Under the pieces are notes generated by a model. That model did no database searches. It was not told the origin of the DNA and worked only from the letters and a program-made list of their open reading frames with translations. This document shows, one piece after another, positions 9,065 through 17,634 of a stretch of DNA of 64,000 bases. Position 1 is the first letter of the stretch. Every line of letters begins with the position of its first letter. A program made the translations under genes and the position numbers. The stretch comes from Nibrella saemangeumensis (GTDB taxonomy: Bacteria > Bacteroidota > Bacteroidia > Cytophagales > Spirosomataceae). Location of the stretch: the NCBI RefSeq assembly GCF_039541915.1, contig NZ_BAABHD010000082.1:204766-268765 (forward strand), written 5' to 3'.

Positions 9065-10783
9065 ATGTCTTATCTAAACATAGATTCCATAAAAGACCGC
9101 ACGTTCGACGCCATTGTGATTGGCTCGGGCATTAGTGGCGGCTGGGCCGCCAAAGAACTGACCGGTGGTGGCTTGAAAACACTCGTGCTTGAGCGGGGTC
9201 GCGACGTAAAGCATATCCAGGATTACCCTACGGCCATGAAGCAGCCGTGGGAGTTTGAACATGGCGAACAACTGACGAAAGAATATAGAGATGCCAACCC
9301 CATCGCCAGCCGGTGCTACGCCAACCGGGAAGATGCGTCGCATTTCTTTGTCAAGGACGCCGAGCACCCATACGTGCAGGATAAGCCCTTCGACTGGATT
9401 CGGGGCTACCAGGTTGGCGGTAAGTCGCTGATGTGGGCGCGGGGTACGCAGCGGTGGTCGCAGTACGATTTTGAGGGACCCTCCCGCGATGGTTTCGCCG
9501 TGGAGTGGCCTATTGGGTACCAGGATATAGCGCCCTGGTACAGCTATGTCGAAAAGTTCGCCGGTATTTCGGGTAACAAAGACGGATTGCCACAGTTGCC
9601 CGATGGCGAGTTCCTGCCCCCACACGAGCAGTCGTGCGTAGAGAAGCATTTTACTGAGCAGATGGCGAAGCAGTACAAAGGTGCCCGGCCAATCATCATT
9701 GGTCGCTGTGCGCACCTGACCAAGCCGCAGCCGATTCATTACCAGCAGGGCAGGGCTCAATGCCAGAACCGCACCCTCTGTCAGCGGGGCTGCCCGTACG
9801 GTGGGTATTTCAGCAGCAACTCGTCGACGCTGCCCTGGGCGGCTAAAACGGGCAAAATGACCCTGCGTCCAAATTCCGTAGTGCATTCCATAATCTACGA
9901 CGAGAAGAAAGGCAAGGCCTCCGGCGTGCGGGTGATCGACGCCAACACGAAGGAGGTAACGGAGTACTACGCCCGTGTCATCTTCGTCAATGCCGCCTGT
10001 CTGAACTCGAACCTGATTCTGCTGAACTCGACCTCGAACCGGTTCCCGAACGGGCTCGGCAACGACAACGGTCTGCTGGGTAAGTACATGGCGTTCCACA
10101 ACTTCCGCACGACGATTTCGGCCGAATACGAAGGCTTCCTGGATGTGACCAGCGAAGGCAACCGCCCCAGCAGCAGTTACATCCCGCGTTTCCGCAACGT
10201 CTTCAAGCAGGAGACCGATTTCCTCCGGGGATGGGCCGCCGGTTTTGGCTCCAGCCGTACGCTCGACATTGACCGTTCAGGGCTTGGCGAAGACCTGAAG
10301 GCCAGTCTGATGGCTCGTAACCTGGGCAACTGGCGCGTCAGTTCGCACATGATGGGCGAAACCATTCCGAAAGAAATCAGTACCGTATCGCTCGATAGCA
10401 GCCTGACCGACCCCTGGGGTATTCCGCAGTTGCGCGTATCCATCGGCTACGACGACAATGATGAGAAGATGATCAGGGACTTCCACGAGTCCATGACCGA
10501 AATGCTCACCGTCGCTGGATTCAAAAATATTCAGACCAACGACAGGCCCGATAAGGCTCCTGGTCTGGATATTCACGAGATGGGTGGCGTCCGGATGGGT
10601 AAAGACCCGAAAACGTCGATGCTGAACAAGTGGAACCAGTTTCATAACTGCAAAAACGTGTTCGTGACCGACGGTGCCTGCATGACTTCGACCTCAACGC
10701 AGAACCCCTCGCTCACGTTTATGGCCATCACGGCCCGGGCGGCTAATTATGCCGTGAGTGAAATGAAGAAGAAGAACTTGTAG
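9065..10783 (+). CDS. GMC-family FAD oxidoreductase
   Basis: A 572-residue glucose-methanol-choline oxidoreductase. The FAD-binding dinucleotide motif is at the N terminus (VIGSGISGGWAAKEL, about 17-31), with a second typical block at GGKSLMWARGTQRW (about 119-132). The C-terminal GMC domain has HEMGGVRMG and FVTDGACMTSTSTQNPSL. These enzymes oxidise sugars, sugar acids or alcohols and pass electrons to the respiratory chain. With the subunit-3 partner upstream, candidates are gluconate 2-dehydrogenase or glucoside 3-dehydrogenase types; the substrate cannot be decided. There is no cytochrome c subunit next to it, unlike the three-subunit gluconate dehydrogenase. Confidence 0.92.
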   Translation: MSYLNIDSIKDRTFDAIVIGSGISGGWAAKELTGGGLKTLVLERGRDVKHIQDYPTAMKQPWEFEHGEQLTKEYRDANPIASRCYANREDASHFFVKDAEHPYVQDKPFDWIRGYQVGGKSLMWARGTQRWSQYDFEGPSRDGFAVEWPIGYQDIAPWYSYVEKFAGISGNKDGLPQLPDGEFLPPHEQSCVEKHFTEQMAKQYKGARPIIIGRCAHLTKPQPIHYQQGRAQCQNRTLCQRGCPYGGYFSSNSSTLPWAAKTGKMTLRPNSVVHSIIYDEKKGKASGVRVIDANTKEVTEYYARVIFVNAACLNSNLILLNSTSNRFPNGLGNDNGLLGKYMAFHNFRTTISAEYEGFLDVTSEGNRPSSSYIPRFRNVFKQETDFLRGWAAGFGSSRTLDIDRSGLGEDLKASLMARNLGNWRVSSHMMGETIPKEISTVSLDSSLTDPWGIPQLRVSIGYDDNDEKMIRDFHESMTEMLTVAGFKNIQTNDRPDKAPGLDIHEMGGVRMGKDPKTSMLNKWNQFHNCKNVFVTDGACMTSTSTQNPSLTFMAITARAANYAVSEMKKKNL

Positions 10784-10799
10784 CTACTACGCCATTACA

Positions 10800-10926
10800 T
10801 TGCTCGTCCGCGTTTGTAACGCGAGACGGGCGAGGTGCGCGTCTGTGACGCGCGTTGTATGAGAAGCTGGAATCGCATTACAAATGCGCACCTCGCCCGT
10901 CTCGCGTTACAAACGCGGACGAGCAA
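10800..10926. repeat. 41-bp perfect inverted repeat downstream of the GMC gene
   Basis: The arms 10800-10840 and 10886-10926 are perfectly complementary over 41 bp, with a 45-nt loop that itself carries short GC-rich words (GTGACGCGCG). It begins 17 bases after the GMC stop codon and is followed at once by a conventional terminator, so termination alone does not explain it. Confidence 0.85.
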
Positions 10927-10937
10927 CGGCAATGAGT

Positions 10938-10970
10938 GAGCCTGCCCTTCAAAAGGCAGGCTCTTTTTTT
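10938..10970 (+). terminator. Rho-independent terminator of the GMC operon
   Basis: A GC-rich stem (GAGCCTGCC pairing with GGCAGGCTC) with a short loop is followed by a run of seven T's. This is the clearest intrinsic terminator in the window and closes the rightward GMC operon. Confidence 0.9.
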
Positions 10971-11051
10971 GTCCGCTCCGGTGTCCATTAAAAAAAACTT
11001 ATAAACGTTTTTATCGCGTTTTAGTAAGCCAGAGATGGGTATTTTTGCTTA

Positions 11052-12584
11052 ATGATGAAAATAATACCCTTCCTTGTTTTCTTCTGCTCATTAAGCTCGG
11101 TCCGGGGACAAAACACGGCCGTACCCGATACCGTGGAATACGCCCGCGCCAGAGCTTATGCCAATGACTTTGCCGAAGCTGACCGGCTCCTTTCGCTTTA
11201 TACCCTAACGCACAATGATATCAACGCCTACCGGCTCCACGCGCAGGTGCTGTATTGGATGAAGGCATACAGCCGGGCAGAGGCTGTTTATGAAACGGCC
11301 CTGGCTACCTACCCGGACGTTCCTGTGGTGAAGCTGGATTACGGACGGATGCTGTTTGAACTGGGGAGGATGAAACGGGCAGAAGACCTGCTGAACGACT
11401 ACCTGCCACACGACCCGCGTCATGCCGAGACGCATATGCTGCTGACGTATGTTGACCTGTGGCAGGGCAATAGTCAGGCCGCCCGGAACCGAATTGCTCA
11501 ATTACGGTTATGGTACCCCGACAACAAAGACATTGAAACGCTGGCCGGCACCGTTTACGCGCAGACCGGCACGACGTTCCGCGCCGGGTGCAGTTACCGG
11601 GCTGACGATCAGCCGCTCCGCAAGGTAAGCTATACGCTGGAAGCGGGCCGGGCGGATACCTGGTGGTTCTCACCGGTGGTGCGGTTCCGGATGGACAATT
11701 TCACCGTATCGACTACCACGTACACCACCCAGTGGCTGCAGGCCGGCAATACGGTGACGCTGGGGCGTATGGGCCTGACCGTGCAGGGATCGGCGGGTTT
11801 GTTCACGGCCCGGTATCCGGGTAAAAAGAATGGCACCGGGGCTGGTGATCAGGCGGTGTCCGAACTGACCGGGAGCCTTCAGGTGACGCAGAAACTGACG
11901 CCTTCGCTGTTTCTGGAACTGGGTGGTGACCGACAACCTTACCAGTATACCATCGCCAGTATTCAGACACCCCTGCTGCCGTACGTTGCCCAGGCCTCCC
12001 TCCGGTTGAACAAAGCCGATGCCTGGCTCGGTAAGGCGGGCTATGAGGTGCAGCAGTTTAGGCGCACCGGCCGGGTAACCACCGCGTACGGCTGGCTACT
12101 GGCCCCCCTGCTGACGACTAAACGGGTGGACCTGAAGGCGGGCTACGCGATCACCTACACGGATGCCGACCGGAGTACGTTCGTACCGGCGCTGTCACTC
12201 AACTCCATTCTGACAAATTATAGGCCGGATACCCCAATCAGGGGTGTGTATGATCCCTACTTCTCCCCGGCCAATCAACTGGTCAATGCCCTGCTGGCAT
12301 CGGCCAGGCTGAGGGTCGTGAAGGGGGTGGAACTGTCGGCTAAGGCTAATGCCGGTATCTGGGCGTCGGCTGGTAACGCGTATCTGTATCTGGACAACGG
12401 CCCCGGCAACACAGTGGTACTGAATCGGGACTTCGGGACAATGCGGTACCATCCGGTAGTGCTGGAGGGTGACCTGCGGGTAACCTGCAGCCGGCATATC
12501 AGCCTGCAGGCTTCCTATACCTATAGCAGTCTGTTTTTCTACAAAAGCCATCAGGCGAGTGTCGACCTCAAATACCATTGGTAG
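11052..12584 (+). CDS. TPR plus outer-membrane beta-barrel protein (YaiO-like), putative polysaccharide export porin
   Basis: The protein (510 residues) has a signal peptide (MMKIIPFLVFFCSLSSVRGQ), then TPR-like helical repeats at about 25-170 (ARAYANDFAEADRLL, AYSRAEAVYETALATYP, GRMKRAEDLLNDYLP, GNSQAARNRIAQL), then a C-terminal half rich in alternating beta-strands (about 185-510) ending in the aromatic-rich VDLKYHW. A periplasmic TPR part joined to an outer-membrane barrel is the layout of PgaA, BcsC and YaiO-type export or assembly proteins. It is the first of three genes separated by 1 nt each, with a GT2 synthase and a GH26 enzyme, so export of the polymer they make is the best guess. 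A second ATG at 11055 is also possible. A TATTTTTG box at 11040-11047 is too near the start to be clearly useful. Confidence 0.8.
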   Translation: MMKIIPFLVFFCSLSSVRGQNTAVPDTVEYARARAYANDFAEADRLLSLYTLTHNDINAYRLHAQVLYWMKAYSRAEAVYETALATYPDVPVVKLDYGRMLFELGRMKRAEDLLNDYLPHDPRHAETHMLLTYVDLWQGNSQAARNRIAQLRLWYPDNKDIETLAGTVYAQTGTTFRAGCSYRADDQPLRKVSYTLEAGRADTWWFSPVVRFRMDNFTVSTTTYTTQWLQAGNTVTLGRMGLTVQGSAGLFTARYPGKKNGTGAGDQAVSELTGSLQVTQKLTPSLFLELGGDRQPYQYTIASIQTPLLPYVAQASLRLNKADAWLGKAGYEVQQFRRTGRVTTAYGWLLAPLLTTKRVDLKAGYAITYTDADRSTFVPALSLNSILTNYRPDTPIRGVYDPYFSPANQLVNALLASARLRVVKGVELSAKANAGIWASAGNAYLYLDNGPGNTVVLNRDFGTMRYHPVVLEGDLRVTCSRHISLQASYTYSSLFFYKSHQASVDLKYHW

Positions 12585-12585
12585 C

Positions 12586-14226
12586 ATGAACCGGGATCAA
12601 ACAAATTTATGGGCTTACCGACGGGTACCCCGCACCGCCAGCTGGCAGAAATTGGGCCTGGCGGTGCTGGTGACGGCCGGTTTCGTCAGCCTGGTATACC
12701 TGTTCGACTGGTGGTTTCGGGCCGCCCATGTGCATTCGGTCCCCTGGTTCGTGGTCCTGTCGCTTATTTTCTGGTGGGGGCTGATCCGGATGGCGGTGCT
12801 TTGGATCAGTTACCTGCGCATCAGCCAGCCCAGGCCCGTGGCTGCGCAAGCGGGGTTACGGGTAGCTATTTTTACGACCAGTTCGCCGGGCGAGCCGCTG
12901 GGTATGTTTGAGAAAACACTGGCCGCCTGCGCCCGCATCCGGTACCCCCACACTACCTACCTGCTCGACGACACTGGCGATCCGCGTTACCGGGAGGTGG
13001 CCGAACGATACGGGGCCTTCTGGCTTGAACTGACCGGACTGCCGGGGGCCAAAGCCGGGAAAATCAACGCGGCCCTTCGGCAAACTACCGAAGAGTTTGT
13101 GCTGGTGCTCGACCCCGACCACATTCCCTTTCCCAATTTTCTCGACGAAGTGCTGGGGTATTTCGACAATCCCAGGGTCGGCTTTGTCCAGGTAGCGCAG
13201 GCCTACTATAATCAGGAGCGTTCGTTTACGGCACGGGGCGCGGCCGAGCAGACCTACGGCTTTTATGGTCCCACGCAGATGGGCATGTACGGGCATTCCT
13301 GCGCCGTAGCAATCGGGGCCAACTGTACCTTTCGCCGGGCGGCCCTGAAGAGCATCGGTGGGCACGGTATCGGTCTGGCCGAAGACCTGGTTACGGCCAT
13401 TCGGCTGCATGCCGCCGGGTGGACATCCGTGTATGTACCCAGTATTGTGAGTCGGGGGCTGGTGCCCGAAGATCTGGGCTCATTCTGCAAACAGCAGCTC
13501 AAATGGGCGCGGGGGGTACACGAAGTGCTGTTCGCCGAACTGCCGCGACTCTGGCCCCGGCTGTCGGGCTGGCAGCGGCTTTCGTACCTGACCATCGGTA
13601 CCTACTACTTCTCGGGGGTAATCACGCTGCTGTTTCTGCTGATTCCGTACCTGTTTTTGTGGTTCAGGGTATTACCGGCCAGTATGGATTTCTCAGAGTT
13701 TCTGGCGAACTGGCTGCCGGTGGCCGTGACCGGCTTCAGCATCTACCTGTATGTGCAGCAGTGGCTGTGCCATCCGTCGACCGAACGGGGGCTGCACTGG
13801 CGCGGTATGTTGCTGAAGTTTGCCTGCTGGCCGGTGTTTTTCCGGGGATTCGTGCTGGCTCTTCGAAATGCCGACATTCCGTACATACCAACCGCCAAGC
13901 AGGCGGTAAAAGGCTTTACGCACTTTGTCCGGCCGTTGCTGGTGCAGCAGCTCATCTTTGCCGGTACGCTGGTCGGTATTGGCATCAAGCGAGGTTTTTA
14001 CACGGCCGAAGCCAGTTTGTCGCTGACCAGTGGCGAAGTCTGGGGGATGGTGCTGTTTGCCGCCATTGCCTGTCTGGCGTCGTTCGGTGGGGTGTATGCC
14101 GCCTGGCAATCCACCCGACCAGCTCCCGGCGACCCCTGGGACACCGTTAACCCGGCAGGTATCGACGTATCGGCCCGCCCGTCGGAAAACCTCAGAGATC
14201 AACCCGAATCACTTGTAACGCATTAA
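12586..14226 (+). CDS. Processive family 2 glycosyltransferase (cellulose/mannan synthase-like)
   Basis: An inner-membrane GT2 synthase of 546 residues. Two transmembrane segments (about 24-44 and 54-76) precede the catalytic domain. The processive GT2 motifs are in order: DD (128-129), DPD (176-178), AED (265-267) and QQLKW (303-307), the last replacing the usual QxxRW with Lys. At least four further membrane spans follow residue 340. No PilZ c-di-GMP domain is seen at the C terminus, which is a short hydrophilic tail. Such enzymes polymerise a sugar nucleotide and push the chain across the inner membrane. An earlier in-frame GTG at 12559 would overlap the upstream gene; the ATG one base after its stop is preferred. 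The sugar is unknown; the GH26 neighbour points to a beta-mannan or mixed beta-glucan. Confidence 0.88.
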   Translation: MNRDQTNLWAYRRVPRTASWQKLGLAVLVTAGFVSLVYLFDWWFRAAHVHSVPWFVVLSLIFWWGLIRMAVLWISYLRISQPRPVAAQAGLRVAIFTTSSPGEPLGMFEKTLAACARIRYPHTTYLLDDTGDPRYREVAERYGAFWLELTGLPGAKAGKINAALRQTTEEFVLVLDPDHIPFPNFLDEVLGYFDNPRVGFVQVAQAYYNQERSFTARGAAEQTYGFYGPTQMGMYGHSCAVAIGANCTFRRAALKSIGGHGIGLAEDLVTAIRLHAAGWTSVYVPSIVSRGLVPEDLGSFCKQQLKWARGVHEVLFAELPRLWPRLSGWQRLSYLTIGTYYFSGVITLLFLLIPYLFLWFRVLPASMDFSEFLANWLPVAVTGFSIYLYVQQWLCHPSTERGLHWRGMLLKFACWPVFFRGFVLALRNADIPYIPTAKQAVKGFTHFVRPLLVQQLIFAGTLVGIGIKRGFYTAEASLSLTSGEVWGMVLFAAIACLASFGGVYAAWQSTRPAPGDPWDTVNPAGIDVSARPSENLRDQPESLVTH

Positions 14227-14227
14227 T

Positions 14228-15394
14228 ATGAGAACGATACTTGTCCGAATAGCGGCTTTCGTGCTGGTCGTCGTGCTGGGCATCAGCATGTCGTTGCTGC
14301 TGACCTTTGTGGGCGATAAGTCAAAAGGACCGGTGAGCGATCTGATCACCACCGTGAATGCCGGTATTTCGCATCTGGAAAAACGATTTACGGCTACCCG
14401 TGCCCACCGGGTTTCGGACCTGAAGTGGCTGGAGCGCTACCGCCACCGGACGGCCGGTATTGCCACCGCCGATCGTATGCTGTTGGGTGCGTACGACGAC
14501 AATACCGCCGAGTCGTACGAAAGCATTGTCGCGCTGGAAGATTCACTGGACACCCGTCTGCCTATTATGTCGATCTATTCGGCCTGGGGCAGCCGGCCCG
14601 ATCAGGTGTTCCCGCTGCTGCGGGTGCAGGCCATTGCCGATCTGGGGTCCATTCCGATGGTGACCTGGGAGCCGTGGCTGGACGATTTCAGTCCCGACCA
14701 GTTTCCGTTCAGCGCCCATGCGGAGAACAAAAACAAAGGAGGAATGCGGGCTATTGCTGAAGGGCGGTACGATGTGTATATCGATAAATGGGCGCTGGAC
14801 GCCAAAGCCTTTGGCGAGCCATTCTTTCTCCGGCTGGGTCACGAGATGAACGATCCCTACCGCTACCCCTGGGGGCCGCAGAACAACCAGCCCGACGATT
14901 TTATTGCGGCCTGGCAGCATGTGGTTACCCGCTTCCGGACGTTGGGCGCTACCAATGCCATCTGGGTGTGGTCACCCCATCCGGCGTATAAGAATTTCGA
15001 AGCCTTTTACCCCGGCCACGCCTTTGTAGACTGGGTCGGTACCACGGCGATCAACTACGGTACCGTAGCCCCCTGGAGCCAGTGGTGGTCCTTTCAGGAG
15101 GTGATCGGAGCGTTTTACGAACGGGTATCGCTCTACAAAAAACCGGTCATTATCTGCGAGTTTGGCTCGCTGTCCGTCGGCGGTAACCGGCCGGCCTGGT
15201 TTGCCGATGCCCTCCGGACCTTGCCAACGCGGTATCCGGCCATCAGAGCGGTGGTGTTTTACCACAACGGTAACGACAAAACCACCACCTACAAATCCCT
15301 CGACTGGACGTTCCGGACGGACTCGGCTTCGGTCGCTGCCATCAAACAGGCTATCCGGTCAGGGCCAGGGACCCGGCAGCCGGCGGATATATAG
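14228..15394 (+). CDS. Membrane-anchored GH26 endo-beta-glycanase (mannanase-like)
   Basis: The product (388 residues) starts with one uncleaved-looking transmembrane segment (about 6-28) and then has a GH26 TIM barrel. Both catalytic motifs are visible: FLRLGHEMND with acid/base Glu206 and VIICEFGS with nucleophile Glu311. GH26 enzymes cut beta-1,4-mannan, or in some cases beta-1,3/1,4-glucan or 1,3-xylan. It begins one base after the stop of the GT2 synthase gene. Hydrolases placed this way in synthase operons (BcsZ, PslG, AlgL types) trim the nascent chain in the periplasm, and the membrane anchor fits that role better than food digestion. Confidence 0.88.
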   Translation: MRTILVRIAAFVLVVVLGISMSLLLTFVGDKSKGPVSDLITTVNAGISHLEKRFTATRAHRVSDLKWLERYRHRTAGIATADRMLLGAYDDNTAESYESIVALEDSLDTRLPIMSIYSAWGSRPDQVFPLLRVQAIADLGSIPMVTWEPWLDDFSPDQFPFSAHAENKNKGGMRAIAEGRYDVYIDKWALDAKAFGEPFFLRLGHEMNDPYRYPWGPQNNQPDDFIAAWQHVVTRFRTLGATNAIWVWSPHPAYKNFEAFYPGHAFVDWVGTTAINYGTVAPWSQWWSFQEVIGAFYERVSLYKKPVIICEFGSLSVGGNRPAWFADALRTLPTRYPAIRAVVFYHNGNDKTTTYKSLDWTFRTDSASVAAIKQAIRSGPGTRQPADI

Positions 15395-15498
15395 CGGATG
15401 AGTGGCGCGTGCCTGATCCAGATGGGTTTCTTGTCCTGGAACCGGTAAATATTTCCGAAAAATAGTTATCTTGTCTAAGGAAATAAACCACCCTGCTC

Positions 15499-16206
15499 AT
15501 GCGAATCGTCGGTCTTTTAGCTTTGATTTGTTTTGTGGGCGTTGGCGCATACGGACAGAAGTGCGTAGTCTCTAAAGATGCAAAAGGTCGCGTGGTAACG
15601 ATTTGTCAGATGTACTTCGCCCAGATTGAGCCCCGGACAACCGGTCTGGAGCGTCCCTCGTACAAAGAGATGGTGTACCTGGGCAGCGAGTACTTTGGCT
15701 TTCCGGTCTGGCAGGACGGCACCGTGCAACTGGCCGGCCGGCAGATTCGGGGTGCCCTGGCCTATAACATTATAACCGACGAACTGCTGTATCAGCTCGG
15801 TAACAGTACCGCCGTGGAGAAAGCTATACCCGAAGCGTTTACCATCGGCGGTCACCGCTTTATCCGGGATGCTTCCAAAGGAATTGGACGGGACAGCCGG
15901 TATTATATGGTGCTGAACAACGGACCAACCCGCCTGCTGAAAAGTTTTAAGTGCCAGTTGCGGGGGCGTGAAGAAAACAACGGCTATACTAAAATGGATG
16001 AGTTTGACGGCCGGTATGAGACCCAGGAGCAATATTATATCAAAAAAGGCAGTGCGGTACCGGAGCCTGTTACCCTTACCCGGAAATCGTTGCAAGCCGT
16101 GCTTGGCGACCGGGCAGATGCGATTACTGACAAACTACCCCGTCGGAGAATTACCGAGGAAAACGTAATTGAGGTGTTGAAGCACTACGACGGGCAGATG
16201 CAGTAA
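15499..16206 (+). CDS. Hypothetical secreted protein
   Basis: This 235-residue protein has a signal peptide (MRIVGLLALICFVGVGAYGQ) followed by a soluble domain with no family I recognise. Two Cys (CVV at 22, CQM at 36) sit close to the mature N terminus and one more lies near 152. The C terminus (LTRKSLQAVLGDRADAI, VIEVLKHYDGQM) resembles the tail of many small Bacteroidota proteins of unknown role. It follows the polysaccharide genes after a 104-bp gap on the same strand, but nothing links it to them. A TATCTTG sequence at 15467-15473 is a near match to the -7 promoter box, so it may have its own promoter. Confidence 0.7.
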   Translation: MRIVGLLALICFVGVGAYGQKCVVSKDAKGRVVTICQMYFAQIEPRTTGLERPSYKEMVYLGSEYFGFPVWQDGTVQLAGRQIRGALAYNIITDELLYQLGNSTAVEKAIPEAFTIGGHRFIRDASKGIGRDSRYYMVLNNGPTRLLKSFKCQLRGREENNGYTKMDEFDGRYETQEQYYIKKGSAVPEPVTLTRKSLQAVLGDRADAITDKLPRRRITEENVIEVLKHYDGQMQ

Positions 16207-16349
16207 CGCGAGCGTCGTTACGGTAATGGCCCATTGATCCGTGCTGGCAGTGTCGGACTATCCCTCCTTTACGACCTTAACAGGCTGCGGGTAGTCCCTT
16301 CACAAAAAGCATACGAAGTTTTAACGGAATCTCTTCAATCATCTGTTTT

Positions 16350-16736
16350 ATGAACACGTCAATGACAAAAGAACTGCTTCAGACACTAACGGAGCGAATG
16401 ACCGGTGGGGCTTCTGTCCAAAAAGTATACGGCGAACCGATTGTAGCCGGTCAGAAAACCATCATTCCGGTTGCCAAGGTAACGCTGGGGTTCGGGGGTG
16501 GGTACGGTGAGGGACGGGCGGGCCGCAAAGGCGCATCGACCGAGACAGACGAGAGCGGCAAAGGAGAGGGTGGGGGCGTAGGCGGTGGTCTGATTGTCCA
16601 GCCCCAGGGAATCATTGAGGTTACACCCGATCAGACCCGCTATATTCCGTTACGGTCCGGCCGCTACATCGCGTTAGGCGTAGCGCTCGGGTTCGTGCTG
16701 AGCGGCATTATGGGTTTGCGGAGCCGGAAATCCTGA
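16350..16736 (+). CDS. GerW/YtfJ-family protein
   Basis: A 128-residue protein of the family named after the Bacillus spore protein YtfJ (GerW). It has the N-terminal helix (MTKELLQTLTERM), the VYGEPIVAGQKTIIPVAKV block (about 25-43), a Gly-rich stretch (about 48-88) and GLIVQPQGIIEV, with a C-terminal hydrophobic segment (about 105-122) that may anchor it in the membrane. The family is widespread outside spore formers and its role there is not known. It stands alone on this strand, facing the ompH gene. Confidence 0.82.
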   Translation: MNTSMTKELLQTLTERMTGGASVQKVYGEPIVAGQKTIIPVAKVTLGFGGGYGEGRAGRKGASTETDESGKGEGGGVGGGLIVQPQGIIEVTPDQTRYIPLRSGRYIALGVALGFVLSGIMGLRSRKS

Positions 16737-16827
16737 GCGGTCCCAAAATCATTCCAACGACTTTCAGGCGATCACTGCTACCCCGCCGTGCTGCTGAGAG
16801 CAGGCCCATAACCTAATTATAGCAAGG

Positions 16828-17466
16828 TTACTTCTTTTTCGGCGGTGCCGGCTTGGCAGGTGTTTTTGGAGGACCCGATGGCCTGGGCGTAGTGGTGCCA
16901 TTTGTTGCGGGAACGGCTGCCAGGCTGATGCCCAGTTTGGTTAGTACCAGGTTGGTAATGTCGTAGTCCTTAGGGGCGAAAAGCAGGTTCGGCAGGGCAT
17001 TAGCTCCGCTGTCGGTGCTAAAAATGTACGTATACCCGTTTTCTGTAGCTACGGCATCAATAGCGGTTTGGGCTTTTTGCAGCAGTGGGGCCAGGAGTTC
17101 GTTATTCTTTTTCTGGATACCTTCGTCGGCACTACGGGCAAATTCCTGAATGCGGGCCTGCAGGGCTTTCAGTTCGGTTTCTTTGTCTTTCCGGATGACA
17201 TCGCTCATCTGAAGGGCCCCTTTTTCGTACGCTACATACTTATCCTGAAATTCTTTTTGCAGCCGTTTCAACTCATTTTCCGCCTGGGTTTGCTGCAGCG
17301 AAAGCTGATTGTTGACGTTCTTCATCTCCGGCATCTGTTCCAGAATGTATTGCAGGCTGGTATAACCGATCTTCAGCGGGGCAGTCATTCCAGGGCCGGT
17401 TTCGGTCGATTGCGTGAACGCGGCTAGTGGCAGAAGGAGTCCTATTAGGACAGAAATAATCCTCAT
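16828..17466 (-). CDS. OmpH/Skp-family periplasmic chaperone-like protein
   Basis: The protein (212 residues) has a signal peptide from the ATG at 17466 (MRIISVLIGLLLPLAAFTQS). An upstream in-frame start would add 39 non-signal residues and is rejected. After KIGYTSLQYILEQMPEM (typical OmpH opening) comes a long charged coiled coil (about 55-125) and a C-terminal segment YIFSTDSGANALPNLLFAP that is usual for the family. The last 30 residues are Pro/Lys-rich and extend beyond standard Skp. Skp-like proteins hold unfolded outer-membrane proteins in the periplasm. Bacteroidota carry several copies; no BamA gene is adjacent here. Confidence 0.88.
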   Translation of the reverse strand: MRIISVLIGLLLPLAAFTQSTETGPGMTAPLKIGYTSLQYILEQMPEMKNVNNQLSLQQTQAENELKRLQKEFQDKYVAYEKGALQMSDVIRKDKETELKALQARIQEFARSADEGIQKKNNELLAPLLQKAQTAIDAVATENGYTYIFSTDSGANALPNLLFAPKDYDITNLVLTKLGISLAAVPATNGTTTPRPSGPPKTPAKPAPPKKK

Positions 17467-17527
17467 TGAACAAATTTTTTGTAAAATACAAGTTTCGCTC
17501 GGGACGTGTAAGTTCTTAACAAAATTT

Positions 17528-17566
17528 AACGATACCAATTGGCATAGGTAGCCGATTGGTATCGTT
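17528..17566 (-). terminator. Hairpin downstream of the CPBP protease gene
   Basis: A 12-bp perfect stem (17528-17539 with 17555-17566), extendable by GGC/GCC inside the loop, lies after the leftward CPBP gene and is followed in that direction by an A/T run (AAATTTTG). A second short hairpin at 17613-17631 (GCGCGATA/TATCGCGC) lies directly next to the stop codon. Confidence 0.5.
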
Positions 17567-17634
17567 GCCAGCCGGCTGCTCATCCGTAATTGAATGGTGA
17601 AACGGGCGGGGTGCGCGATAGTTTATCGCGCTGC

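Noticed and set aside
9074..10099. Long open frame (341 codons) opposite the GMC oxidoreductase
   Set aside because: The + strand frame has complete FAD and GMC motifs; the antisense product has no recognisable feature.
8972..10936. CRISPR array in the repeat-rich spacers
   Set aside because: The repeats are inverted arms with short internal words, not equal direct repeats separated by unique spacers, and there are no cas genes.
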